NCBI GenBank assembly: GCA_963580285.1
Contig: OY757012.1
Coordinates: 170,831,994-170,895,993 of the forward strand
DNA length: 64,000 nt
Source: Lucinisca nassula
Taxonomy: Eukaryota; Mollusca; Bivalvia; Lucinida; Lucinidae
Direction: 5' to 3'
Made by a program: the position numbers and the translations under genes. The first letter of the stretch is position 1; the number at the start of each line of letters is the position of its first letter. The notes under the pieces were generated by a model. The model saw only the letters and a program-made list of their open reading frames with translations. It searched no databases and was not told the DNA's origin. This document shows positions 50,865 through 60,837 of this stretch, piece by piece.

Positions 50865-51085
50865 CCTGATGATCCTAAGTAATAGGATAGATGGGCCTAA
50901 GCAAACAGTGCAGACCCAGATCAGACCGCTCCTGAAGGAGTGGTCTGATCAGGGTCTACACTGTTTGCCATTCCGTCTGTACCTTTTGGACTCCTTGCTG
51001 GATTGTGAAACAAATTATGTCAGAATTTTGGAGAATTACAGCAAGTCCTCAAGGTGTCCGAATTTTTAGGATTTTTATGGTAACC
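50865..51085 (+). repeat. O-type hairpin-core repeat, well preserved
   Basis: GATCCTAAGTAATAGGATAG, ATGGGCCTAAGCAAACAGTG, the hairpin 50901-50968 (GCAGACCCAGATCAGACCGC / TGGTCTGATCAGGGTCTACA, loop TCCTGAAGGA), GGACTCCTTGCTGGATTGTG, GTGTCCGAATTTTTAGGATT. Arms A and T at the variable position. Confidence 0.75.
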
Positions 51086-51221
51086 TAGAGGACACAATAT
51101 GAGCCAGCTCATTAGAAAAGGACCCTTAGCATTCTATTATTTATCTTCTTCAAATGCGTGGGCAGAGCCAACAACCTCCTTATAAAGCTATTAATGGGGT
51201 TCAAACCAGAAACTGTGTTAC

Positions 51222-51462
51222 TTAAGAGGAATGGATACACCTTCAGGGGAGGCAACTCCTGCAAAAGTATTTTTTAATTCTCCCTTATCAATAGGGGCAA
51301 CTCCTAAAGGAAAGAATTTGCTTCTTGGGAAATTGTTTTCTTTGAACGCAGACCCCTTTTTCAGTAGGACAGGGCTTATAGGAAAGTGAGCAGGAAGTCC
51401 TGAAAGTTGTCCCCCTTTAAAAATGGTGAAAAAATTTGTCAGGTGTTCCAATTCCGCTTAGA
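51222..51462. mobile_element. TTAA-3 MITE
   Basis: TTAAGAGGAATGGATACACC, TTCAGGGGAGGCAACTCCTG, AAAGGAAAGAATTTGC, CAGGAAGTCCTGAAAGTTGT, GGTGTTCCAATTCCGCTTAG. The right TTAA has mutated to TTAG. Confidence 0.7.
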
Positions 51463-51714
51463 CAACCATGTTATATCCAAACAAAAATGTATCGATTGGA
51501 TTATATAGGAAAATGACATTTAAGGTCACTTTTCTATATAATCTATACACTTTTTGGATCCATTATGAGACTGTTATATCCAAAGCCGTGTTATAAGGAA
51601 CAGTGTTATAATGAGGTTGTGGTGAACAGCTAAACAAATGACTTCTTGCACAAAGCTTCCTCTTGAAAGGTCTCCTCTACATGTCTGAGAGAAACAAAGC
51701 AGGACTGCACCTAA

Positions 51715-51935
51715 CCATTAACCCTTTTTGTACCAAATGGAATCTTCCTCCTTATATATAGCAGGAGTCCATTTCAAAATTTAGGGGTGTCGGGTTGTTT
51801 TCTTCAAAATTGATTGGGAAAATGGCTGAACTTTTTACAGTGTAGGCCCTGATCAGATGCCGTTTTGCGGCTTCTGATCTGGGCCTGCACTGTTTGCCAT
51901 ATACCTTATTTGGGGTTTCTGGTACTAAATGGATT
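51715..51935 (-). repeat. N-type hairpin-core repeat
   Basis: CCATTAACCCTTTTTGTACC, ATATATAGCAGGAGTCCATT, CAAAATTTAGGGGTGTCGGG, GGCTGAACTTTTTACAGTGT, the hairpin 51837-51897 (GTAGGCCCTGATCAGATGCC / GGCTTCTGATCTGGGCCTGC), ATTTGGGGTTTCTGGTAC. T then A, minus-like order. Confidence 0.7.
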
Positions 51936-51943
51936 AAAAATAA

Positions 51944-52215
51944 CAAAGCAGATGACAACTGTTTTGATTGGTATCTTAATATTTAGATACCAATTAATAT
52001 TAAGATACCAATTAATATTAAGATACCAATCACAACAGTTGTCATCTGCTTTGTTGAATTTCTACTAGTTACTTCAGAAGTCATTGTTGCAAACAGTGTG
52101 GACCCAGATGAGACTGCTCTTATAGGAGCATTCTGATCAGAGTCCACACTGTTTGCCTGTATACAAAAATATGATTGAAAAGTTTGAAGACGCAGCAGAT
52201 GACATAAACAGATGA
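51944..52215. repeat. M-type repeat with foldback and hairpin core
   Basis: AACAAAGCAGATGACAACTG, TTTTGATTGGTATCTTAATA and their inverse at 52011-52056 enclose three copies of GATACCAATTAATATTAA. The hairpin core follows at 52090-52156 (CAAACAGTGTGGACCCAGAT..CAGAGTCCACACTGTTTG), then AAAAGTTTGAAGACG. Confidence 0.7.
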
Positions 52216-52235
52216 CATTTATATGAAATCCAGGT

Positions 52236-52536
52236 TTTTGTTTGTTCATATGGGGTTTAACTGCCCTGTCAACACTATTTTAGGTCATTTTAGAGCCAGT
52301 CAGTTTATCTATCCACACTTTCCAGGGCAGGCTTATACGTAAGCGGTTAACCAGTACATTATTTCGCCAGAAACTGACAACTGCCCTTCTTGAATCAGCG
52401 GAAGGGAGAGAATGACCGTAGAAAGGCTTTCATGATCAATCTCCATGAAAGAATGTTGCCGACCTCGTCAGGGATCAAACCCGCGTCCTCCTGATCACCA
52501 GTCAGACATGCATCCGACTGAGCTACCGAGGCCCGC
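52236..52536 (-). mobile_element. SINE-1, full-length, minus strand
   Basis: GGGGTTTAACTGCCCTGTCA, ACACTATTTTAGGTCATTTT, AGAGCCAGTCAGTTTATCTA, AACTGCCCTTCTTGAATCAG, GAGAATGACCGTAGAAAGGC, ATGTTGCCGACCTCGTCAGG, GATCAAACCCGCGTCCTCCT, GATCACCAGTCAGACATGCA, TCCGACTGAGCTACCGAGGC. The B and A boxes are readable in reverse. Confidence 0.85.
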
Positions 52537-53084
52537 ATGAAATCCAGGTAACAGTTATTTAAAGCCACATAATTCTTGTTGTTATGATGTCATATATTTA
52601 CCTGTACATTAACTTGACTTGTACCTGGATAATAGTAAGGCCTACATTGTTTGCCTAAAGTACAGGAATTTAAGGGTTAAATAAAACATAAGTCCCTCAT
52701 GAGGACGATTCCAAACCAAATCTCATATTCTACGTGCCAGGATCCAGAAACCATCTAGATGGCTTGCGATGACTGATCAAACTGGGTGAATGCACAGGCT
52801 GATCTGAGTCTTTGTTGGCTGCACACATGCAAACTTCTACGCTTTTTCTGGTATGTTGTGTAATGACAAATCAGGGTGATAAAGGAGAACAAGGGAAAAG
52901 AGAATGAAGGTGGAGAAACAGAAGAACTAAAACAACCTATCACACCTACTGCAAGAACAACATTCTGATGCGTGTTGAGGAAAATCAACTTCATTATACA
53001 AATGCAGTTCATTCATGCGCCTGTACTGACAAATGGGGATAAATTCTCTTCAAAATCAACATTTGTTAATGGACCTCTGTGACC

Positions 53085-53270
53085 TAGTAGTTAAGAGCAC
53101 TGTCTCTTTAGCATTAGGCCTTCCACCACTGTAGTACTGAGCCCCGCTTGGATCACAAGTGAGATGCCCAAGTTCTTCAATTTAAGGTCAGCTAGTTTCT
53201 CTCCGGGTACTCTGGATTTCACTCACCCCTGCTTAATGATTAGCACAAAATAAGTGAAATTATCCTTGAA
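53085..53270 (+). mobile_element. SINE-5 copy
   Basis: ACCTCTGTGACCTAGTAGTT, AAGAGCACTGTCTCTTTAGC, AGCCCCGCTTGGATCACAAG, TGAGATGCCCAAGTTCTTCA, TTCTCTCCGGGTACTCTGGA, TTTCACTCACCCCTGCTTAA, GCACAAAATAAGTGAAATTA. Confidence 0.65.
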
Positions 53271-53310
53271 GAGCCAAAAAGCCAAAACCAAGCCAATCGT
53301 TTATTAACCT

Positions 53311-53562
53311 TTTAGGGGAATGGGAACACCTGGCAGATTTTACCGCCATTTTCCAAAGGGATACAACTTTCCAGATTTTTTGTTCACTTTTCTACAGGCT
53401 CAGTGCCACCAAAAAAGGGGTCTACTCTTAAAGAAAAGAATTTGCTCCTCAGGAGCAAATTCTTTCTTTTAAGGATTGACCCCTATTGGCATGGGACCCT
53501 AGATCTGAGACAAAATCTTTTGGAGAAGTTGCCTCCCCTGAAGGTATATCAATTCCCCTTGT
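53311..53562. mobile_element. TTAA-3 MITE
   Basis: TTTAGGGGAATGGGAACACC, TGGCAGATTTTACCGCCATT, GGGGTCTACTCTTAAAGAAA, TTTGCTCCTCAGGAGCAAAT, GGATTGACCCCTATTGGCAT, AAGGTATATCAATTCCCCTT. One TTAA is mutated. Confidence 0.75.
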
Positions 53563-53924
53563 GTAAACAAACTGTAGCATATATTACAGTCATAGCTCCA
53601 GATAAGGGTGAGTGACAAAGATAATTGTGGGACAATTTTTTTCTTTTTCTCCACAAGAACATGTTGTGGGTACTTGTTAGAAATGACTCACCCTCAACAT
53701 AGTTTCTAACAATAAGGAAAATTATCCCTCAATTATCCTCATTTGTTCCCCAGGAAGTTATGAAAATTACTGTCATAATTACTAAACACAAGATCATTGG
53801 TCATGTAACACCCATCTAAGGGTCAAATATTTTGCTCCACATTCAGGTAGTATAGCCCCATTTTGATTCAGCTCCCTTTGATTTAAACACACTGACATTA
53901 TCATATGCAAGGAAGAACTGTCTC

Positions 53925-54345
53925 CATACATGCCTGCAGTCTGCCTAGAATCTTTACTGTTTGTTCTATGGACTCTCCCTTCATGCCTTCAGTCTGCCTA
54001 GAATCTTTACTGTTTGTTCTATGGACTCTCCATTCATGCCTTCAGTCTGCCTTGAATCTTTACTGTTTGTTCTATGGACTCTCCCTTCATGCCTTCAGTC
54101 TGCCTAGAATCTTTACTGTTTGTTCTATGGACTCTCCATTCATGCCTTCAGTCTGCCTAGAATCTTTACTGTTTGTTCTATGGACTCTCCATTCATGCCT
54201 TCAGCCTGCCTAGAATCTTTACTGTTTGTTCTATGGACTCTCTATTCATGCCTTCAGCCTGCCTAGAATCTTTACTGTTTGTTCTATGGACTCTCCATTC
54301 ATGCTTCAGTCTGCCTAGAATCTTTATTGTTTGTTCTATGGACTA
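53925..54345. repeat. 53-bp minisatellite, about eight units
   Basis: The unit CTCTCCATTCATGCCTTCAG, TCTGCCTAGAATCTTTACTG, TTTGTTCTATGGA is 53 bp, with C/T and A/C variants in alternate units. Because 53 is not a multiple of three and no phase has a stop, the plus-strand frame rotates with a three-unit (159-bp) period. It is not a gene. Confidence 0.92.
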
Positions 54346-54507
54346 TCAAGCATAGTTCCAGATAAGGATAATCAAGGATAATTTTCAATTCCTTCCTACC
54401 AACCTATGCTGAGGGTACTTGTTTAAATCACCTGATTCAGGTGATACAAACAATTACATACATCATATGATTCATAGAGAAATAAAATATCCCAGAATTA
54501 TCCATGT

Positions 54508-54692
54508 TTTTGTTTGTTTGGAGTTGAAAGGTCCAGTCAACACTATTTAGGCCATATTGAGCTGGCCAGTTAAAATATCCATGCTGTTCCTGGGTCGGCT
54601 TATACGTAAGCAGTTAGCCAGTATAGTGTATATTCTTTCACCAGAAACATCCCTTCTTGAATCAGCTAAAGAGAGAGAATGACCATAGAAAA
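54508..54692 (-). mobile_element. SINE-1 3' part, minus strand
   Basis: TTTGTTTGTTTGGAGTTGAA, AGGTCCAGTCAACACTATTT, CTGGGTCGGCTTATACGTAA, GCAGTTAGCCAGTATAGTGT, CATCCCTTCTTGAATCAGCT, GAGAGAATGACCATAGAAAA. It ends 140 bp downstream of the minus-strand gene's stop codon. Confidence 0.75.
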
Positions 54693-54829
54693 GAATTATC
54701 CATGTAACTCCTCCTTATACTCGGCTGTCTTGAAAGCTCACGTAAACAGTCAGGCTCTGATCAGACTGTGCAAGTGGATTTGGCACTGATTTTCACAAAA
54801 TAACCATTATTGCACTTATGCAGTTATGT

Positions 54830-55791
54830 TCATTTATGCTGAATATATTTATCTTTCCTTTGTGCCACAGATAGCTTCAGTTTTCTACGTTTTAATGCTT
54901 CTTGTTTTTTCCTTTCAATTTCAGTCTGTGAATACTTAACAGGACTTGAAGAAATCTGCGTGTTATTAGCACCTTCATTTGTGTTACTTTGACTAGAAGT
55001 CTGGCCTTGGCTTAATGGAAAATCTTTACAGGGAGAATGAGCTTGAAAGACTTTAGATTCTTGGCTAGATCTAAGCTCTTTCCTTCTCAGAGCGTCTTGC
55101 CTTTTCCTTTCTATATCTGATGGTGAATACTTCGTTGGACTTGACAAGTGTCCTTGACTATTATCAAGATCTTTGTCTGAGCTACTTTGACTGGATGAAT
55201 GGCCTTGACTTAATGGCTGTTTTTTACTGGGAGAATGACCAACAACATTGCTAGCTGATTCTTGGCTGAAGCACAACTGTTGGGCAGCCTTACACCCTTG
55301 TCGTCTTTTTAATGCTTCTGTTCTTTTCTTTTCAATATCATCAGGAGAATATTTTATTGGTGTCAGTGATTTATCTTGACTTAGAGGCTCCACTTTATCA
55401 GGAGAACAGTGACTATCCAACTTGGTTTCCTGACTGAACTGCAGTTTTTGGGAGGCCTTGATCTCCCTTCTTTTCAGTGCTTCATTCTTTTTCCTTTCAA
55501 TATCAGAAGGAGAATATTTTATTGGTGTCAGTGATTTATCTTGACTCAGAGGCTCCACTTTATCAGGAGAACAATAGCTATCTAACTTGGTTTCCTGACT
55601 GAACTGTAGTTTTTGAGAAGCATTGATCTCCCTTTTTTTCAATGCTTCGTTCTTTTTCCTTTCAATATCAGTTGGGGAATACTTTGTTGGTGTCAATGTT
55701 GGACATTGACTCATTTGATTATGACCACTGACTTTGAGAGTGTCTTTTTTGTTGGATTCCTGGCTGGGTTTCATCTGCTGTGTAGCCAAAA
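54830..55791 (-). CDS. Terminal exon of an SQ-rich protein with five RPA32-binding-like motifs
   Basis: The frame is open for 319 codons to a stop. It does not begin with ATG: its first codon is TTG just after an acceptor (TTTCTAG at 55792-55798, minus strand), so it is a 3' exon. Five copies of K-Y-S-[PQ]-x-[DE]-I-E-[RK]-K-[RK]-x-[DE]-A-L start at exon residues 36, 91, 146, 220 and 295. The first three are exactly 55 residues apart and near-identical in flanks (SQKLQFSQETKLDS, EPLSQDKSLTP). Between them are 18 SQ/TQ dipeptides and several SP/TP. The motif resembles the basic amphipathic helix by which XPA, SMARCAL1, TIPIN and ETAA1 bind the RPA32 winged-helix domain; SQ clusters are ATM/ATR targets. 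No enzyme domain is visible. I infer an intrinsically disordered replication-stress adaptor; ETAA1-like is one option, unproven. A plain low-complexity repeat protein is the alternative. Confidence 0.75.
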
Positions 55792-55880
55792 CTAGAAATA
55801 TAAAGAAACCACACTGACTATAGAATGTTTATACTTATAACATTGTTCATTATTATAAGATTTTGGATACCATAAAAATC

Positions 55881-56093
55881 TTAACCCTTATCTTGCTGAA
55901 TATTCATTTAAGCCACACCCATTTCTGTCTATCAACCAATCAAATTACTTTATGTAATTTATTGCTACAAATTCATAAACTGAATGCCAAACAGTGTAGA
56001 TCCTGATCAAATGGCTTCTTCAGAAGCCATCTGATCTGGACCTATACCGTTTGCAAAGATAGGGGTTGTCGTGAACAGCAAGATAAGGGTTAA
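55881..56093 (+). mobile_element. TTAA-1 MITE, full 213-bp copy
   Basis: TTAACCCTTATCTTGCTG / CAGCAAGATAAGGGTTAA ends; AAGCCACACCCATTTCTG; CAACCAATCAAATTACTTTA; hairpin 55988-56053 (GTAGATCCTGATCAAATGGC / GCCATCTGATCTGGACCTAT); AGGGGTTGTCGTGAACAGC. It lies in the intron of the SQ-rich gene, 90 bp from the acceptor of its last exon. Confidence 0.9.
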
Positions 56094-56229
56094 AAATTTG
56101 GACAACTTGAGGAATTTCTAATTCTTCTAAAATTTTAACAAATTTGCTTAATGATCCAGCAAGAAGTCTAGAAGGTGCAGGCAGAATGTGCTTTGGCATA
56201 TCTGTCCCAATACATAGGCACTGTTTAAC

Positions 56230-56475
56230 TGTTTAACCCATTTTGTACCGATTAGAATCTTCAACCTACATACAACAGAGTCCATTTTGAAATAATTCAG
56301 TTGGGGTGGGGGGCAGATTGAGTTTTCTTCACAATTTATTTGGAAATGGATGAACTTTCTGCAAATATTGTAAGCCCTGATCATACACGGGACACCGCAT
56401 TCTGCAGTGTCTGATACAGGCCTGCAGTGCTTGTCAATTACTTGTGTTGGGGTTTCTGGTACTATAAGGGTCAGA
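56230..56475 (-). repeat. N-type hairpin-core repeat
   Basis: CCCATTTTGTACCGATTAGA, ATACAACAGAGTCCATTTTG, GGATGAACTTTCTGCAAATA, TTGTAAGCCCTGATCATACA, CACCGCATTCTGCAGTGTCT, GATACAGGCCTGCAGTGCTT, TGTTGGGGTTTCTGGTAC. The stem is decayed. Confidence 0.6.
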
Positions 56476-56721
56476 GGTGAATCCCCAAAAATGTGAATAA
56501 ATACATAAATTGCAATCATATACATTTGGTTTGGATATAACATAGTTGCAAACACAGGTTGAAAATGTCAATAAACCATGAAAAATAAGTCAAGGTCAAA
56601 CAGGGATGCTTGTATTCAAATTGCAATATGTAGATGTAAGTTTATACAAAGTATTCAATGCAACTCTATAGTTCTTGTGAAATGGGCTTCAACCTTAGGT
56701 ATGCAAGGTGCATGTATTAGT

Positions 56722-56835
56722 TTTCTGGCCCACTAACATCATATGGAGACAGGACCTCAGTTTAAAAATTCCTCCAAAAGTCAGGAGAAGTCTGTATTCA
56801 AACCCATAGCTCAACCACAACACAAGGGACCTGTC
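56722..56835 (-). mobile_element. SINE-4 copy, diverged
   Basis: CTGGCCCACTAACATCATAT, GGAGACAGGACCTCAGTTTA, AAAGTCAGGAGAAGTCTGTA, TTCAAACCCATAGCTCAACC. About a third of the element is lost. Confidence 0.55.
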
Positions 56836-56934
56836 TTCAAGATATAAGGCAAAATCACTGGACTGTGAAATGTAGGTCACCATAACCTTCACCTTTTTAC
56901 ACTTGAACCAATGTCACATGGTTGGCTGATGTAT

Positions 56935-57411
56935 AACTAATTGTGTCTATAACTTGTTAGCATAATGGAAAGGTATACAGCAAATTACAAAGGTGTCCTA
57001 GATTTTTACCCCTAGCCCCACCTTATTCCCTCCCCCACCTCCCAGGCATGAACCCAGGGGTGTGTTGTCTTGGAATCTCAGAAGACACTCCCAGGTATCC
57101 AAGTTGTAAATATGAATGCTTTGTGATGAGTGACTGTTGAGATATAAGCATTTCAAAAACATTAACACAGTATTACATAGGTGTTCTAGATTTTGACCTC
57201 TAGCCCCAACACGGGGCATGAACCCAAAGGTCTATTCTGTTTGAACATAAGAAGACCCTCCTAGGTACTAAGTTCCAAATATGAGTGCTCTGTGATGAGT
57301 AACTGTAAAAACTTTAATGCAGAGTGTGGGAACGCACATGCTAACACGCACGTGGACAACAGAGGTGACAACAATAACTCTCCATGTACTTCGTACGGGC
57401 GAACTAATAAA
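56935..57411 (-). mobile_element. Helitron-like relic of two ~185-bp units
   Basis: GGTGTCCTAGATTTTTACCC / GGTGTTCTAGATTTTGACCT, CAGGCATGAACCCAGGGGTG / GGGGCATGAACCCAAAGGTC, CAAATATGAGTGCTCTGTGATGAGT-type blocks are repeated at about 56990 and 57178. GACGTGTTAGC-type and GTACTTCGTAC sequence marks the right end (5' on minus). The left end is not defined. Confidence 0.5.
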
Positions 57412-57477
57412 ACTTTATAGAGTTTCAAATTTTAAAACTTACTGAAGTTATGCTCCTGTATGTTCATAGAAAATATA

Positions 57478-57612
57478 TATTGTGGGTACTTGTTAGAATC
57501 ATCTCACTGATGTGATTCTAACAAGTACCCACACCTCACTAATGTTATTCTAACAAGTACTCACAACATATGCTTCTACATACTCACAATATATGTTTCT
57601 AACAAGTAGGAA
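57478..57612. repeat. GTGGGTACTTGTTAGAATC hairpin with repeated arm
   Basis: TTGTGGGTACTTGTTAGAAT, CATCTCACTGATGTGATTCT, AACAAGTACCCACACCTCAC pair. The right arm is then repeated in decayed form (TATTCTAACAAGTACTCACA, ACATATG). Confidence 0.6.
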
Positions 57613-57718
57613 AGAACAAGAGGGCCATGCTGGCATTGGATCGCTCACCTGATCCATAGAGTAACAAGTGGGCCCCGGGGAGGGTCATTATTGGCCCCAG
57701 GGCTATAATGTGCATAAT

Positions 57719-59855
57719 ACAAGAGGGCCCAGAGGGCCCTGGTTCGCTCACCTGATCCAAAGCATAACAAGTGGGCCCCGGGCAGGGTCAATTTTGGCCC
57801 AGGGCTAAAATTTGAACAATCTTGGTAGAGGTCCACAAGATGAAGCTTCATATCGAATATGAAAGACCTGGGCTTTCTGGTTTCAGAGAAGATGATTTTA
57901 AAGGTTTACCCTGCATATAGAAGTCTATGTAAAACAAGATTTTCCCTATATAAGTCTATGTTAAACCAAAGGGCCCCTGAGCGGGGGCATTTTTGGCCCC
58001 AGGGCTATAATTTGAAAATCTTGGTAGAGGTCCACTAGCTGAAGCTTCATAACAAATATCAAAGACCTATAAGCCTTGTGTTTCAGAGAAGATGATTTTA
58101 AAGATTTTCCCTATATAAGTCTATGTAAAACCAAAGGGCCACATGGTGGGGGCATTTTTGGTCTCAGGGCTATAATTTGAACAATCTTTATAAAGGTCCA
58201 CTAGCTGAAGCTTCATAACAAATATCGAAGACCTAAGCCTTGAAGTTTCAGAGATGAAGATTTTTAAAGATTTTCCCTATATAAGTCTTTGTAAAACCAA
58301 AGGGCCCCAGAGCGGAGGCATTTTTGGCCCCAGGGCTATAATTTGAACAATCTTGGTAGAGGTCCACAAGATGAAGCTTCATACCAAATATCAAAGACCT
58401 GGGCCTTGCAGTTTCAGAGAAGAAGATTTTTCAAGATTTTCCCTATATAAACCTATGTGAAACAAAAGGGCCCTGGTGCGGGGGCATTTTTGGCCCAGCA
58501 CTATAATTTGAACAATCTTGGTAGGGGTCCACTAGATGAAGCTTCATACCAAATATCAAAGACCTGGGCCTTGCCGTTTCAGAGAAGAAGATTTTTCAAG
58601 ATTTTCCCTATATAAACCTATGTAAAACCAAAGGGCCCCGTGCGGGGGGGCATTTTTAGCTCCAGCACTATAATTTGAACAATCTTGGTAGGGGTCCACT
58701 AGATGAAGCTTCATACCAAATATCAAAGACCTGGGCCTTGCAGTTTCGGAGAAGAAGATTTTAAAAGATTTTCCCTATATAAGCCCATGTAAAACAAAAG
58801 GGCCCTGGTGCGGGGGCATTTTTGGCCCCAGCACTGTAATTTGAACAATCTTGGTAGGGGTCCACTAGATGAAGCTTCATACCAAATATCAAAGACGTTG
58901 GCCTTGCGGTTTCAGAGAAGAAGATTTTTCAAGTTTTTCCCTATATAAGCCCATGTAAAACCAAAGGGCCCCGGGGCGGGGGCATTTTTAGCTTCAGCAC
59001 TATAATTTGAACAATCTTGGTAGGGGTCCACTAGATAAAGCTTCATACCAAATATCAAAGACCTGGGCCTTGCAGTTTCAGAGAAGAAGATTTTTAAAGA
59101 TTTTCCCTATATAAGCCGATGTAAAACCAAAGGGCCCCCGTGCGGGGGCATTTTTGGCCCCAGCACTATAATTTGAAAAATCTTGGTAGGAGTCCACTAG
59201 ATGAAGCTTCATACCAAATATCAAAGGTCTGGGCCTTGCGGTTTCAGAGGAGAAGATTTTTCAAGATTTTCCCTATATAAGCCCATGTAAAACAAAAGGG
59301 CCCCCGTGCAGGGGCATTTTTAGCTCCAGCACTATAATTTGAACAATCTTGGTAGAGGTCCACTAGATGAAGCTTCATACCAAATATCAAAGATCTGGGC
59401 CTTGCGGTTTCCAGAGAAGAAGATTTTTAAAGATTTTCCCTATATAAGCCCATATAAAACCAAAGGGCCCCTGTGCGGGGGCATTTTTGGCCCCAGCACT
59501 ATAATTTGAACAATCTTGGTAGGGGTCCACTAGATGAAGCTTCATACCAAATATCAAAGACCTGGGCCTTGCAGTTTCAGAGAAGAAGATTTTTTAAGTT
59601 TTTCGGTGAAAAAAATCTATTTTTGGCTAATGTGACCTATATATGCAATGGACCGGAACCATTTGAACAACTTTGAAAGGGGACCACCTAAGGATCATTC
59701 CTATGAAGTTTGGTCAAAATCCGATCAGCGGTTTAGGAGGAGATGTCGTTTGAAGAAAAGTTTACGGACGCACGCACGGACGCACGCACGACGGACGACG
59801 GACAAAAAGTGATCCCAAAAGCTCACCTTGTCACTACGTGACAGGTGAGCTAAAA
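57719..59855 (-). mobile_element. HEL-m: same family, nested in HEL-l
   Basis: It has its own 3' end (CAGGGCCCTCTGGGCCCTCT, TGTA read on minus) and own 5' hairpin AGCTCACCTGTCACGTAGTG, ACAAGGTGAGCT at 59821-59853. About twelve units of ~166 bp lie between: GGCCTTGCGGTTTCAGAGAA, AGATTTTCCCTATATAAGCC, GGGGGCATTTTTGGCCCCAG, TTTGAACAATCTTGGTAGGG, GTCCACTAGATGAAGCTTCA. The surrounding HEL-l unit resumes after it with CCAAATGGTCCCTGG. Confidence 0.7.
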
Positions 59856-60837
59856 AACCAAATGGTCCCTGGTTGGGGGCATTTTTGGCCCCAGGGCTAT
59901 AATTCTTTTTAATTATAATTAAACAATCTTGATAGAGGTCCACTAGATGAAGCTTCAAACCAAATATCAAAGACCTGGGCCTTGCTGTTTCAGAGAAAAA
60001 GATTTTCAATAAGTCTATGTAAAACCAAAGGGCCCCCGGCAGGGGCATTTTTGGCCCCAGGGCTATAATTTGCACAATCTTGGTAGGGGCCCACCAGATG
60101 AAGCTTCATACCAAATATCAAAGACCTGGACCTTGCAGTTTCAGAGAAGAAGATTTTTAAAGATTTTCCCTATACAAGTCTATGTAAAACCAAAAGGTCC
60201 CGGAGCAGGGGCATTTTTGGCTCCAGGGCTATAATTTGAACAATCTTGGTAGAGGTCCACTAGATGAAGCTTATTTCAAAGACCTGGGCCTTGCGGTTTT
60301 ATAGAAGAAGATTTTTAAAGATTTTCCCAATAAATATAAGCCTATGTAAAACCAAAGGACCCCGGGGCGGGGTCATTTTTGGCCCCAGCACTATAATTAG
60401 AACAATCTTGGTAGGGGGTCCACTAGATGAAGCTTCATACCAAATATCAAAGACCTGGACCTTGCGGTTTCAGAGATTAAAGATTTTCCCTATATAATCC
60501 TATGTTAAGCCAAAATGCCCCGGGGCAAGGGCATTTTGGCCCCAGCACTATAATTTGAACAATCTTGTTAGGGGTCCACTAGATGAAGCTTCATACCAAA
60601 AATCAAAGACCTGGGAATTGTGGTTTCAGAGAAGAAGATTTTTTAAGTTTTCAGTGAAAAAAAATCTATTTTTGGATCCTGTGACCTAGATGTGCAATGG
60701 ACCTGAACGATTTGAACAACTTTGAAAGGGGATCAGCGAAGGATCATTGCTGTGAAGATTGGTCAAAATCCGATCAGTGGTTTAGGAGATGTCATTGGAA
60801 GAAATTGTTTACGGATGCACAGGTAGCCCCCCCCCCC

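Noticed and set aside
53905..54355. Repetitive 102-residue frame and a CRISPR-like look
   Set aside because: The 53-bp units are contiguous with no unique spacers, the genome is eukaryotic, and the frame is a by-product of a stop-free minisatellite.
55613..55795. 60-residue plus-strand frame
   Set aside because: It is the antisense shadow of the SQ-rich coding exon.
57645..60497. Frames with repeated KLHLVDLYQDCSN or SKTWALRFQRR
   Set aside because: They are read-outs of the 166-bp units in either strand; the same peptides occur at 28.6-31 kb and 35 kb.
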